The notes beneath the pieces were generated by a model. That model searched no databases. It was not told the origin of the DNA and saw only the letters and a program-made list of their open reading frames with translations. 64,000 nucleotides of DNA, taken from positions 310,001 to 374,000 of the forward strand of contig JAZAYU010000127.1 in NCBI GenBank assembly GCA_038501625.1. Direction: 5' to 3'. The DNA comes from Corbicula japonica. Lineage: Eukaryota > Mollusca > Bivalvia > Venerida > Cyrenidae. The position numbers were made by a program, and so were the translations under genes. Shown here in pieces: positions 34,460 through 46,300 of the stretch (position 1 is its first letter; each line of letters begins with the position of its first letter).

Positions 34460-36350
34460 TGTTGTCCACACGCTAGCAGTCTTAATTTTTATCCAATCTT
34501 CTTCAAACTTGGTCAGAATGTTTATCACAAAGATATCTAGGTCAAGTTCGTTACTGGGTCATGTGACCTTGAAAACTAGGTCACAAGATCAAATTATAGA
34601 AAAAACTTGTCTGCACTCTAGCGGTCTTAATTTTGGTGCGACCTTCTTTAAACTTGGTCAGAGTGTTTATCTCAATGATATCTAGGTACTGTACGTAACT
34701 GGGTTATGTGACCCTTAAAACTAGGTCACTATGTCAAATTAAAGAAAAAGCTTGTCCACACTCTAGCGGTCTTTATTTTGGTGGGATCTTCTTCAAACTT
34801 GGTCAGAATGTTTATCTCAATAATATCTAGGTCAGGTTCGAAACTGGGTCATGTGACCTTGAAATCTAGGTCACTAGGTCACATATAGAAAAAAACTTGT
34901 CCTCACTCCAGCAGTCTAAATTTTGTTCTGATCTTCAAACACTTGGTCAGAATGTTAATTTCAATGATATCTAGGTCATGTTTGTAACTGGGTCACGTAA
35001 CCTTGAAAATTATGTCATCAGGTCAAATTTAAGAAAAAGCTTATTCGCACTATAGCAGTCTTAATTTTGGTCAAATCCTCTTTAAACTTGGTCAGAATGT
35101 TTATCTCAGTGATATCTAGGTCACGTTCAAAACTGGGTCATGTGACCTTGAAATCTAGATCACTAGGTTAAATTATAGAAAAAGCTTGTCCGCACTCTAT
35201 CCGTCTTAATTTTGCTATGATCTTCTTCAAACTTGGTAAAAATGTTTATCTCAATGATATCTTAATTAATTTCGAAAGTGGGCCATGTGACCTTGAAAAC
35301 TAGGTCACAAGGTCAAATTATAGAACAAGCTTCTCTGTACTCTAACAGTCTTAATTTTCGTCTGATCTTCTTCAAACTTAGTCAGAATGTTTATCACAAT
35401 GATATCCATGTCAAGTTTGAAACTGGGTCATATGACCTTGAAATCTAGGTAACTAGGTCAAATTTTAGAAAAAAGCTTGTTCTCACTCTAGCGGTCTTAA
35501 TTTTGGTCAGATCTTCTTCACACTTGGTCAGAATGTTAATTTTAATTATATCTAGGTCATTTTTGTAACTGGGTCACATGACCTTGAAAACTAGGTCACC
35601 AGGTCAAATTTAAGAAAAAGCTTATTCGCACTATAGCAGTCTTAATTTTGGTCCGATCCTCTTTAAACTTGGTCAGAATGTTTATCTAAGTGATATCTAG
35701 GTCAAGTTCGAAACTGGGTCATGTGACCTTGAAATATATGTCACTGGGTTAAATTATAGAAAAAGCTTGTCCGCACTTTAGCGGTCTTAATTTTGGTGCG
35801 ATCTTCAAACTTGGTAAAAATGTTTATCTCAATTATATCTAGGCAAAGATTGAAACAGGGTCATGTGACCTTGAAAACTAGGTCAAAAGGTCAAATTATA
35901 GAAAAAAGCTTCTCTGTACTCTAACAGTCTTAATTTTCATCCGATCTTCTTCAAACTTAGTCAGAATGTTTATCACAATAATATCTATATCATGTTTGTA
36001 ACTGGGTCACATGACCTTGAAAACTAGGTCACTATGTCAAATTAAAGACAAAGCTTATTTGCACTCTAGTGATTTTCATTTTGGTGGCATCCTCTTTAAA
36101 CTTGGGCAGAATGTTAATCTCAATGATATCTAGGTCAATTGCTAAACTGGGCCATGTTACATGGAAATCTAGGTCACTAGGTCAAATTATAGAAAAAGCT
36201 TGTCCGCACTCTAGCGGCTAATTTTGGTCAGATCTTCTGCAAACTTGGTCAGAATGTTTATCTCAATGATATCTAAGTCATGTTCGAAACAGGGTCATGT
36301 GACCTTGAAAACTAGGTTACAAGGTCAAAAAATAGAAAAAGCTTGTCCGT
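34460..36350 (+). repeat. ~146-bp tandem array, 13 units, AGGTCA-rich
   Basis: Each unit runs CTTGTCCGCACTCTAGCGG, TCTTAATTTTGGT, CAAACTTGGTCAGAATGTTT, ATGATATCTAGGTCA, AACTGGGTCATGTGACCTTG, then CTAGGTCACTAGGTCAAAT. TGACCTTGA (complement TCAAGGTCA) is exact in ten of 13 units. Direct AGGTCA repeats with 2-base spacing are exact at 34868, 35302, 35593, 35880 and 36171. Units are clearly diverged, so the array is not newly amplified. Confidence 0.9.
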
Positions 36351-36630
36351 ACTCTTAAACAGTCTTATTTTTGGGTTATGGGCCCTTACTCTTTACTATT
36401 TAACTTCTATATTAAAATCATGTCCGTGCCAAATTTTCAAAACCACTCGGAGAATTTCATTGAAACTTCACAACTACAGACTTTTACCAAATGATCCTTT
36501 CCATCTTTCACATTATACGCATGCAGTATGCTTCATCTCTTCCACAGGCATATTTTTACTACATATGTATACCAATTCGATTTCAAAGCTGCGTTTCGGG
36601 GCAAATGTCAATTTCAAGTGACAGCTCTTG

Positions 36631-36830
36631 TTGTACTGTTTCTTTTTTCCCCTCGTATTAGTATTGTTTCATGTTTTGTTTCCTCCTCGTATTTGTACTG
36701 TTTCATTTCCCCCTCGTATTTGCACTGTTTCATGTTTTTTTCCCCTCGTATTTGCACTGTTGCATGTTTGTTTTTGCGACAAAATGTTCTACCTCGTAGT
36801 TGTACTGTTTCATGTTTATATGCTGTTTTG
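36631..36830 (+). repeat. ~30-bp minisatellite, right part
   Basis: GTACTGTTTC / GCACTGTTTC-ATGTTTTTTTCCCCTCG-TATTT units at about 36633, 36663, 36694, 36722, 36754 and 36801 continue the array seen at 33520-33658. Confidence 0.75.
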
Positions 36831-38164
36831 GTGTTAATTGTATGTGCGCTCTCCTTATTTAATTTAATTTTAAAAAAACTTAAGTTTTTGTTTTATTTTA
36901 ATATATAAAATTGTTTAATTCAATGTTTTGTTATATTCAATTAAATATTTTGTTTAATCTGAAGTAAAATTAACATGTTATAGTGTGGTTCGTTAACACT
37001 ATAATACTTATTTTATTATCAATAACAATTTATATACTAGTATGATATATTAAACTAGTTATGAACAAGTTGACAGTCACGTGATACTCTCTTTATTAAA
37101 CCAAGAATGGTTTTATGGCATTTGATGGTGAATGAGATATTGTTCCTTTGATCAATACTTATTAATAGGATGTTGCTATTAAAATCAAATTTGTAAAACT
37201 TTATACCTCACTGTCAAGTTACTGTCATATAACGTTAACCTTTTTCGTTTAGGATTTTTTTCCAAAACTTCCATTTATCGTCTTATTTAGACGCTTGTTG
37301 AATCTGTGTAGGAATGTCAGACGACACCCCAGCTGTCAATCACATGTCCAACAGGACGTTTTGTTCCCCATTGTGCTTATCTGATTATATTCAGATTGGA
37401 AAAAATATCCACGAGGGTGTTATGTTTGCGGCATCAATATTGACAGCTTATAAAAAGCGGGAAATCTGATAAATTTGACAGATAAAGTATAAAATAATTT
37501 CTAAGAAAGGAAGTGACTCACTGCTGTTTTGCTTGTAATTTCCGTTCAATTAAAAATGGCTGCGCTTTAAGAAAATCCATTAGAGCAATCTCTTCCGGCT
37601 AGATTATATGATTATTAAAAAGGGTCAATGGAAAAGCTGAAGAGAAGAAAAATCCCTTCTTGTTGATTAAAACCTAAACTTATTGTAAGAACAGAATCTA
37701 ACACTCCAAAGTTCTGTTCTCATAGGCAATGCATTCATGCAAAAATATTAAAATGCACGATATATTACAGCTGTGATTCAATTTATGCAATATATTCCTA
37801 TTTATCGCGTTAGATTGTTTTCATAGTTACATTCCCATTTATCATGTTAGATTGCTTTCAAAATTCTCTTTTCATCTATTTCATACAGCATATTTTAATT
37901 TGTACACCATTCATTTTTTCTTTAATTTGTTTTCACTATTGTATTTTATTGTATTTTTTTTGTTTTCCATTACGTAAATTTGTATATTTTAATTTAAACA
38001 TTTTACTTGACAAAAAACCTTCACCTTTATTGGACGTCGGAAGGTTATTGAGTGAGTTACTCATTGCATCTCAAATATCTATTGAAAAAGATCCTACCTT
38101 TATTTGCTTTAATATTAATCTAAAGTCTAATATGACCTACCTTGATTGAACTTGTTTTATTGTT
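36831..38164. other. Intergenic, no gene seen
   Basis: Very AT-rich; contains a CTGTCAATCA motif block at 37314-37342 (listed separately). No exon-like frame. Confidence 0.45.
37314..37342 (+). promoter_or_regulatory. TGTCAGACGAC ... CTGTCAATCA block, copy 1
   Basis: ATGTCAGACGAC, eight bases, then CTGTCAATCA. The last part is the complement of TGATTGACAG, the PBX-MEIS/PREP consensus. The same arrangement occurs at 39018-39046. Confidence 0.35.
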
Positions 38165-38400
38165 AATGCACAAGTTGCCTTGATGAAATTGCGCCAACTC
38201 ACCCAATAGCTCGACAATGTTGCATGCAAAATCACACAAACATATAAACATAAGAAGCTAATGGCATTGTTAAGGCTAAAGGCAGGTACTTAATGACCTT
38301 ACCGAGACCAGAGCCCCCGGAGTCAAACCAGCAAAAGCACGTTGACATGAATAAAAGAAACAGATCGAGTTTCCTTCTGTGTTCTTTGTCAAGATTCCCT
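38165..38400 (-). repeat. Family A repeat, 5' portion
   Basis: On the minus strand it reads in the order of 51170-51330: CTCGATCTGTTTCTTTTATTC, GACTCCGGGGGCTCTGGTCT, TTATGTTTATATGTTTGTGTG and TTTTGCATGCAACATTGTCG. It is diverged and lacks the 3' part. Confidence 0.65.
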
Positions 38401-41400
38401 TATAAACTTTCATAAATTCTTGAACACCTGCCTCTGTCGTGAAAACATAGAAGTAAATGTAGCGAACAACTGTAGATGGGACAAGTTCTTGATTGAAATT
38501 GATTTACCAGATTCACCATGTCAGTGAGATTGCATGAGGTGAAGAATTTATTACATTTCTCAGTAACTACTCGGTAAATTTCTTGAGTTTCCGCCATTCT
38601 GTTTATTCTAACTGACTGTACAACCACCAGTGTTCTATACCGCTACCCCTTAAAATCAATCGTTTCTTAAATTCGAAATGGAGTTGAAACTGGCCATTCG
38701 TAATCTATATTTTAATCTTTCAATTGTATGCAGTCTTATGTTTTAAAGTCGGCGGTCAATTTGTTAGAAGTAATAAAGCGAAATATGCCTATCAGGATTT
38801 CCACACACAGATAACACAGTCTCCCCACGCAGCATGATCTTTTGTCCTGCTTCACAATGGATCTCATGTGCAATAATAATTAACACATTGATTTCTAAAC
38901 CGTTGTGTCATTTATGATATTTTACAAGTTATTTTTCTTTTGTTAACATTTTCCATCTGAGTCACCAAATTTTGGTTATCGCCTGTTGTTTTCTAAATGT
39001 CGTCTGGTGTGAATTCATGTCAGACGACGACGCTACCTGTCAATCAAAACTATAAAACGAGGCTTTATTTGTAAGAGCCAACAATGATTTCTGGAGATTA
39101 CCTCACAATTGAAAATTCCGAAGCAGCTTTGAAGGAATCCAATAATGCAGGGTAATCAAAAAGTGTTTGCTTTGCCACTTTTGACACATTAATTACAAAC
39201 TAATGTTTAAGAAATGGATGAGTCACCATTTTGAGGTTATAGTTCTCTTTTAATTAAAAGTAATTGAGATTTATGGAATCTAGATCGAATTAAATAGACA
39301 AGTTAGTCAAGAATATTTCAAACACATTCTTCTTTTATATAGATGAAAAAGGGAAGTTTGAAAGCAACCAAACATGACCAATATGAAATTATTGCAGGCT
39401 CGGTTAGATTAGATAAATTGATAGATTGATTTCAACATTCAATGTATAACTACATGGCATGAAATATTAAAACATACAAATACAATGAATTAATAATAAC
39501 GCCATGTCACTCAACATTAAAAACCAAGAATAACACAAAAATAGTCGGAATTAACTCTTATATCTGTTGTGGTCCTTAAATGAAGCTTGTTCATGGACAG
39601 CAAGCCCACACAGTTAATCTGAAATACTGTCAGGAACAGTTTGATGTCACTTAGCGTTCTCTGTTGTAGGAACATAAATAGCACATGCTTCAAAGAAAGT
39701 GTTATGTATATTAATATCGAGTTTAAATTATTCAGAAATTAAATCATTTTACATGAATCATGGAAATTCGTTACCTAAAAATAAATAACATCATATTGCA
39801 AGTGCAAATCTGCAACTTTTCCTTTTCAAGCCAAGGAAAAAGTGTCTTTGGAACTTGAAAGAACGTTCTAAATTTATAAGCTTTGCAAAATTGATTTTTA
39901 AAAGATAAAAATGTACAACAATATATTAAATTATTAGAGACGTTAAAGATTTCAAAAGAGTTTAAATCTGCATACTGTATTAATGCAACGCTATTCAGAT
40001 TCGATTAATAAAAATAATCGTAAGAGAATAGTGAGTGTTATGTTGAAGTAAAGTACAGATGCAATTCTGCTATGGGAAACTAATTTTCCGGTCTATCATC
40101 TGTTAAAATAATCATATTCTATTAAACTCACATACACGCGATATAACTTAATTATTGTATGAATGTTTTACAGACAGAAATAAAAATAAACACGTTACAC
40201 GCAGATGTAGATATATATTCTGAATCATACATTTAAGGTGTAACAAAACGAGCTTTGTTATTGACAATGATTTGCTTTCTTAGAATGTTATGAATGTCAA
40301 GCAAATATATTACAAAGATTTGCATTGTAATCATTTGATATGTTAGTAAAGTGTAAATGTTTTGACATTTTTGTGAAGAATATTAAAAAACAACAGTTGT
40401 CCATATAGATGGCTTATATGTCCATCGGGCTGGGTGTATTTTTGTTAATTTGACCTTTTTAGTAGTTTGTTATATTACACAAATCACTATGATAAGCAAA
40501 TACTGCAAATACTTAATTAACATTTACGCTTTTAAGCCTTTCAGTCCTACTATTTGCTCAATGTCCCTTCTCTTTTTATCTCATGATAAAAATTTACTTG
40601 ATGATAATCTTCCGAATCTTAGTGTTAATTCAATTATATATGACTCAATCCGAAACTTTCTTGCTTTGGGGGCCCAAAACTCATGCGGGTGTCCAAAAGG
40701 GATTTAATAATAAATCAAATGAACCGGAATGGGATTTTCAATGTCATCAGAAAGTTGAGACAATGTGAAAAGTGGATTTATGGGATGTGATAGGAGTTTT
40801 CCTAGATGAGTCTCGTGAAACAACATATCCAATTAAAGAAAATAATTAACAAGTCTCGGGAGGAACTTTTGATTATTATTTATGTCAGTAATGAAGAGTT
40901 TTAGAGGGTCATATGCACGGATGTGTAAGTGATTATGGTATATACAATTATTTTACTCGACGACGAATGTGTTAACGTGGTATACATTTAATACATATGA
41001 ATTCAGCAGGCGCGTAATTTTACTTCATTTTACGAAAACGTTTCTCTGAAGCTACGTGGGCTAAAGCAATATTTCCATTATTAAAAACATATATTTTTTA
41101 TATTATATTTTTAATATTAGTGCAATTCAATGCCATGATCTGGAGAAATTTATTACCGAAATGTGAAATATCTGTTTTTAATTTGACGGTCAAGTTGATA
41201 TCGTGTCCAAAAAAATGTCAAAAATACATTTGGCAAATAAATGGCCGTCTACAGCCGTCTTTGCATCTTCATCAATAATTAAAAGAAAATTATCACGATC
41301 TCTCTAACGGAAAAATGCAGTTCAACAAAACTATGCGCATATAAATGTTATTAATGTTTCTTTATTTAACGTTCGTTAAGAACTTTTAGAACAGTGGATA

Positions 41401-42070
41401 AATAGCCAGTATTAAATAGCTAATATTAAATAGCTAGTATTAAAGATTCCTTAAAATTCTCCTAACATCAAAACACAATCACTGTTCAGCATAAAACATC
41501 ATATAAAATCCAACATAAATAATAATATATAGCTTGATTTGGTAATTTTCTTACTTAAAAATAGAATAATTTGCGAGAACAGATATTTAAGAAATTGTGT
41601 TTTCTTTCTTTTTATCTGCTCAAGTAATAAATTTCTTAATCTGACAGCCAATACATCCGCTACAGACTCTGTTACAGTCGGAATTCACGATAACTTTAAC
41701 ATTCTAACCTAGCCTTTATGCGCAATCCCTTATCAATGACAGTATGCGACGTTTATTACTTGACAGTTAACGAATCACGCCCATCATTGATGGACAGTTG
41801 ATCTATTACTGTAGGGGTGCCATAGAATTTACCCCAATGAAAACAAGGTAAGGAAATGACATAACTACGAATACGCCAACATCAAAGCCGCTAAGTATCG
41901 AAGAATGTCTTCTAAAAGCACACGTACCTCACGATATTATGAAACCTTATGATACACATCATGCAATGTGTGTAATGTTATTTGACGGCACATTTTATAT
42001 ACGTGATTTTTTAAAAATTGTTTAGTACATTCAAGCTGTTATACATTTTGCCATTCATTTCGCAATCAGC
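38401..42070. other. Long intergenic stretch, no gene seen
   Basis: About 3.7 kb of AT-rich DNA. It holds the second CTGTCAATCA block (39018) and a minor 14-base tandem (TAAATAGCTARTAT, ~41403-41445). Open frames are under 90 codons and unconvincing. Confidence 0.45.
39018..39046 (+). promoter_or_regulatory. TGTCAGACGAC ... CTGTCAATCA block, copy 2
   Basis: ATGTCAGACGAC, eight bases, then CTGTCAATCA, the same order and spacing as 37314-37342. GTCGTCTG lies just upstream at 38999-39006, making a short inverted pair with CAGACGAC. Confidence 0.35.
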
Positions 42071-42075
42071 GATTT

Positions 42076-42768
42076 CACACCCTGGTACCGGCTCTCCCAA
42101 GTACAGGTGGCTCTCCCACATACACCTCACGGTAAATAACTTTATAGGAGAGGTGGTGTAAGTATTTCGTTTGTATCTCCGGAAATTCAAAATCTTCTAA
42201 AAAGTGAATCATGCCAGCGCTCTGTTGAATAAACAATGACTATGTTCTGCAAGTTTCACAACATTTCATCTTGAAATAAACAAACTACGGCGAGTTGAAC
42301 GCGAAAGTTTGACTCAAAAATGTCAAATGTCAAACTAAAACTTAAAATACTCAGTAAATACAGAAAATTTATTCATTATTGATACTGTATCATATAGTCC
42401 TGTCTTCCTACAACAAACAATTCAAATTTCAAGCCTTGATCTGTTTTATTTAATGAATGACTCGTTTTTAAAGATGATCAGTGGTTTCAAAACGGCACTC
42501 CCATCGCACAGGTGTGTAAATGTTTGGCACTCACCAAGTACAGCTACAGAAAATGTCAAAAATGTGAAGAAACCGTCAGTTATTTTGTTTTTGTAATTCT
42601 GGGAGGTCAATATACTCAAAGCAAATGTGTTTTGTTTTAGTGTATGTTGACCTCCTACATTCCGGAGATTTAAACGAAATACTTACACCACCTCTCCTCT
42701 AAAATTATTTACCGTGAGCTGTATGTGGACGTGCCACCTGTACTTGGGAGAGCCGGTACCAGGGTGTG
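42076..42768. mobile_element. 693-bp MITE with ~110-bp inverted repeats, GATTT duplication
   Basis: The left end (42076 to about 42185) begins CACACCCTGGTACCGGCTCT and continues through GGAGAGGTGGTGTAAGTATT. The right end (about 42657-42768) is its complement with a few changes (GGCACGTCC for GGCTCTCCC). GATTT flanks both sides (42071-42075 and 42769-42773), a 5-bp target duplication. The interior has no long frame. A 5-bp duplication with ends starting CACA would fit Transib-like elements, but the rest of the end does not match that consensus, so the superfamily is left open. Confidence 0.88.
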
Positions 42769-43204
42769 GATTTGTCCGCTAAGCATTATTAAGAAGAATA
42801 ACTGAGTCAAGCTGGTAATGTGGACAAGTACAACATGAAATCGACAATAATGTATTCTTATCAAGTTTGTTCAATTTTATTTCATTTATCCTAGTCGATT
42901 CCATTTGCCTGAAACATAAGAACATAAGAGTTACGTATGCCCTTATCCGTTCGGGCTGACCAAGATAGGCGCTAACGACGTTAAATCCTAGACAATAGTT
43001 CATGCATTAGACTGTTTGATATGCTAAATACATAAAATGTATCCGATTATATAACTCTCTACAGAAAAAAATATTCCTGTCGCCATTAAATTTATTGTCA
43101 TTTACATATCAGATATGAATCTGGTAAATGTTACAGTTATGCAAGCTTTATTTTGAGTATTATTTCAGACATGGAAATTATCAAAATGTTTACCTATTAT
43201 AGAA

Positions 43205-43345
43205 CAAAACAGAACAGAACAGAAATTTTATTTTGACTTAAGCATATAAGCACATCGTCATACATGAAAAATACATCGCCATGCATGCAGTGAGATACAT
43301 ACATTTCATACAACACAACAACAGGAAATGAGAATTGTTGTGAGA
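43205..43345 (-). repeat. LINE/SINE-type 3' tail with (TTCTG)n
   Basis: The minus strand ends with TCAAAATAAAATTTCTGTTC followed by TGTTC repeats (43205-43228), a simple-repeat tail typical of non-LTR retroelement 3' ends. Upstream on that strand is ATGTATGTATCTCACTGCAT. No reverse transcriptase is attached. Confidence 0.4.
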
Positions 43346-46300
43346 GTGTTCATCTTGGAAAAAAATACAAACAAATAATTTGATAGGTTGTGTACAACAT
43401 TAAAATTTGACAACAATTAAATTTATTACATCAGAGGTCCATATTGTGCAAGTGGATCGTTAGTGAAAAATATACATTTCTCTGTCGGATCTGCAAATCT
43501 GATATGCGAACCTTAGAAAGGAAAAGGTTTTAAAACAATACCTTTTCACTTACCAAAACTTTTAGTAAAAGTGATAAACAGTTTTTCAATAAAACATCTT
43601 TTGTTTGTTTTCTTCTAGAAAATCAGTCCCACAAAATATTTTATATGATTAAAGTACCTAGCCACAATGCACTTCAATATTGTACTTTGTCGTTTGCTAA
43701 ACTGTGTCATTTGATTATGAATGATGTCAAATTTCCGTAAAAATGTTCCCTCTGTGGCCATGTTCATGTCTGTTCGATGCAAATATAATGGGCATCAATA
43801 TTTGTTGAATGGTGTTATCAAAGATGAAAATAAAAATGTAAAATGACATAACACTATAATTTTGAAAATAGCAAATCCGATTGATAATTAAACATTCCTT
43901 ATTCCCCTATCACTCGCTTCTATATGCGGACTCTTTGTGAGAATAGTCAAATTACAAACCTGATAAAAAGATAATATTCGATGGACGTTTACTTCACTTT
44001 GATAAATAAAACTTTGTAACAAAATATATCAAAGATCTTAACTCTGAGTGGTTTCCATTATCAATACTTTCATCAAACTGATGATGACAGACGTTTCCGT
44101 GAAACGATACTATCTAAATGTCAGAGCAGAGGTGAGGGAGGATAAGAACACATCTTTGAAAAAAGCAACGTGCAGCCTATAGATAACCAAGCCACAAGAA
44201 GTAGAAAAGTGTTCATTTCATAAGATATCATAAAAATCTTACAAAAAGTAATTGTATGCTGCATGTAGAAGTGGCAAACTACATTTCTCATTTATTATGG
44301 TTATTCTAAGGAACCACTTTTAAACCTACATGTCGTGTTTTATTAACGACAACCACTTATTAGCTGCCTTGGTGAAATAACTCCAATAGGGTAATATATA
44401 ATTAGGATTTTTAAGGTGTGCTTTACATAAAACGAACCTACTGAACGTATAAACCAAGCAACCAGTCAAAGACTAACCTATTGACCTGTGTTTTAGGTTG
44501 GTCAATTTTTGAAACTGCAGGAGTCCTGTCTACAATTGACAGTGCGAATAGATATCTTCGGCATTTCTACAATGTTAAAGCCTTGTAAGGTCGTATGGCC
44601 TGGAAAACATTGCACAAGAGACAGAGGTCATATAAGCCTGATGAGCTATATTTCAAAAGAAATGCAAAGCCTTGGCTTCTGAGCGAATGATTCCCACTTC
44701 CGTTTGCTTGATTATCAATAACGTTTGAACGTTTTCTATACAGCTCACGACAATTAATGCGTATGTTTCCAATTAATTGTGTACGTAGCTTTACCAAAGT
44801 AATATCAGTAAAAACCATATAAAGAAGCAGGAATTCATTTTCTTAGACATTCTTTGAAATGCCTTAAGGACAACTCTTGTTACTAATAGAAAACACGTCA
44901 TCGTGCTCAACGCAAATCGCCTTAATTATTGTTTAATTGAAATTTACGCCTCAGCTCATGCCTGCAAGCGAAGATTCTATAGCACCGAGGTATTGCTTTT
45001 TCTCAGAGATTCATTATTTCTGGTGACAGCTCTAAAGGCCTTTCGGCAGATTTGATTTATTAGGCCACCCCATTGGTGCGCCCGCATCTTAAATGTATGG
45101 GTCACAAATATAGCTTTGAACCTCAAAACACAGTGTCGTGGTTGTGAGTCATTCTTAATTATTTTCTGGGAATATATTTGGGAAATAAATAGTCCCATAC
45201 AAACCTTGCGAGCAATGATTATTAGTTTTAGTTTTAAGTAGGATCATAAATAATTCAAGTTGTTATATGGAAGAATATTTTTGCTAAGAAAATAAATACC
45301 TTCTGTATATTGAAATCATTAATTCGCAATATTTGTTAAAACCGGCCGTATTTTTTTTCTTGATAAACTTTTGATTTTAACATATACTTAAATAAATTAT
45401 ATTAAGGAGTTAATAATTTAAATTAAAATGAACTTAAAAATATCATTTACGTCATTCGTGTAAAGATGAATAGTGTCAATATGTTTTAAAACGTTTTATG
45501 TAGAGTACGAGTAGTTGTCGACCTTACAAAAACAACTTTACAGATCTTGACCGAAGGCTTTAATCTTTCTGATCGTCTGCATTTCAGGCAGAGTGCATTC
45601 TTAGAATGTAACATACAAAAATGACCGTAATGGAGAAAAGGTAAAATGTAATATTATTAAATTTTCTTATTACGCAATGATTTGTAATATGATACTTGCA
45701 CAATCCTTTAGAGGGAAAAAATACAGTATGTAAAGAAAATGCAATCAAAAAGGTTTGGAGACAAATGTTCAAATAATGCACCGTTTTTAGTTTACGTGCT
45801 CTTACAACACAGTAACAAAAATATATAATTAGCTTTGTTATGCAAAGTTATGCATTGATAATTTTGCTAACAAAATGTGACCCTACGGGAGAAAACTAAA
45901 CACGAAGATCGCGGAACAAATACTACAATTGCCTTAAGATAAATCATTCCTTTGTCTGAAGTCTCTTGTGGATACGCTTTATCGGAACATTAGGGAATTC
46001 ATGATAACGCCAGCTCCCTTTTACGGCAATAAATTGTAATTTTTCTTTTGAGTGACTCACGCCGTCCCTTAATTATATTCCAGAAAAACAACAGTTGGCG
46101 GTTAATTAAAGAATCTTGAGGAATGCTGTAAAGGGGACTCGTAAATTTCAGAATTCTTTAATTCCTTGGTACTTTTAACGATGACATAATATTATTTATT
46201 GTATCAGTTATTGCATTTTATGTAAAATGTCTTGTCAAATAATGTAGTTGAGAGAACTGTTAGTAGCTTGTAATGACTTAAATTATCACCAGAGTTTATT

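Larger units (their letters stand above)
33659..36630. mobile_element. ~2.97-kb composite Pearl/Helentron-like element
   Basis: Both boundaries are set by the interrupted minisatellite. The left end is a hairpin ATGCCCCCGAAGGGAGGCAT followed by CCGTCCGTCAGTCCGTCCG. The right end carries TTTCGGGGCA (36594-36603), the complement of the left TGCCCCCGAA apart from one base, and finishes GTGACAGCTCTTG. Inside are ~100-bp units ending GGGCTTTTTCAC, telomeric repeats (33999-34457) and a 13-unit array (34460-36350). Subterminal inverted repeats, a tetranucleotide-like tract, internal ~150-bp tandem units and an end hairpin are the reported layout of bivalve Pearl and other Helentron-associated non-autonomous elements (from memory). 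There is no transposase or helicase. Confidence 0.65.

Noticed and set aside
33562..34685. Several 60-155-codon frames with NPNPNP-type repeats
   Set aside because: They translate CCCTAA telomeric repeats and the ~95-base unit.
42076..42768. Assignment of this MITE to the Transib/RAG lineage
   Set aside because: Only the 5-bp duplication and the first four bases agree; the conserved remainder of the Transib terminal motif is not matched.
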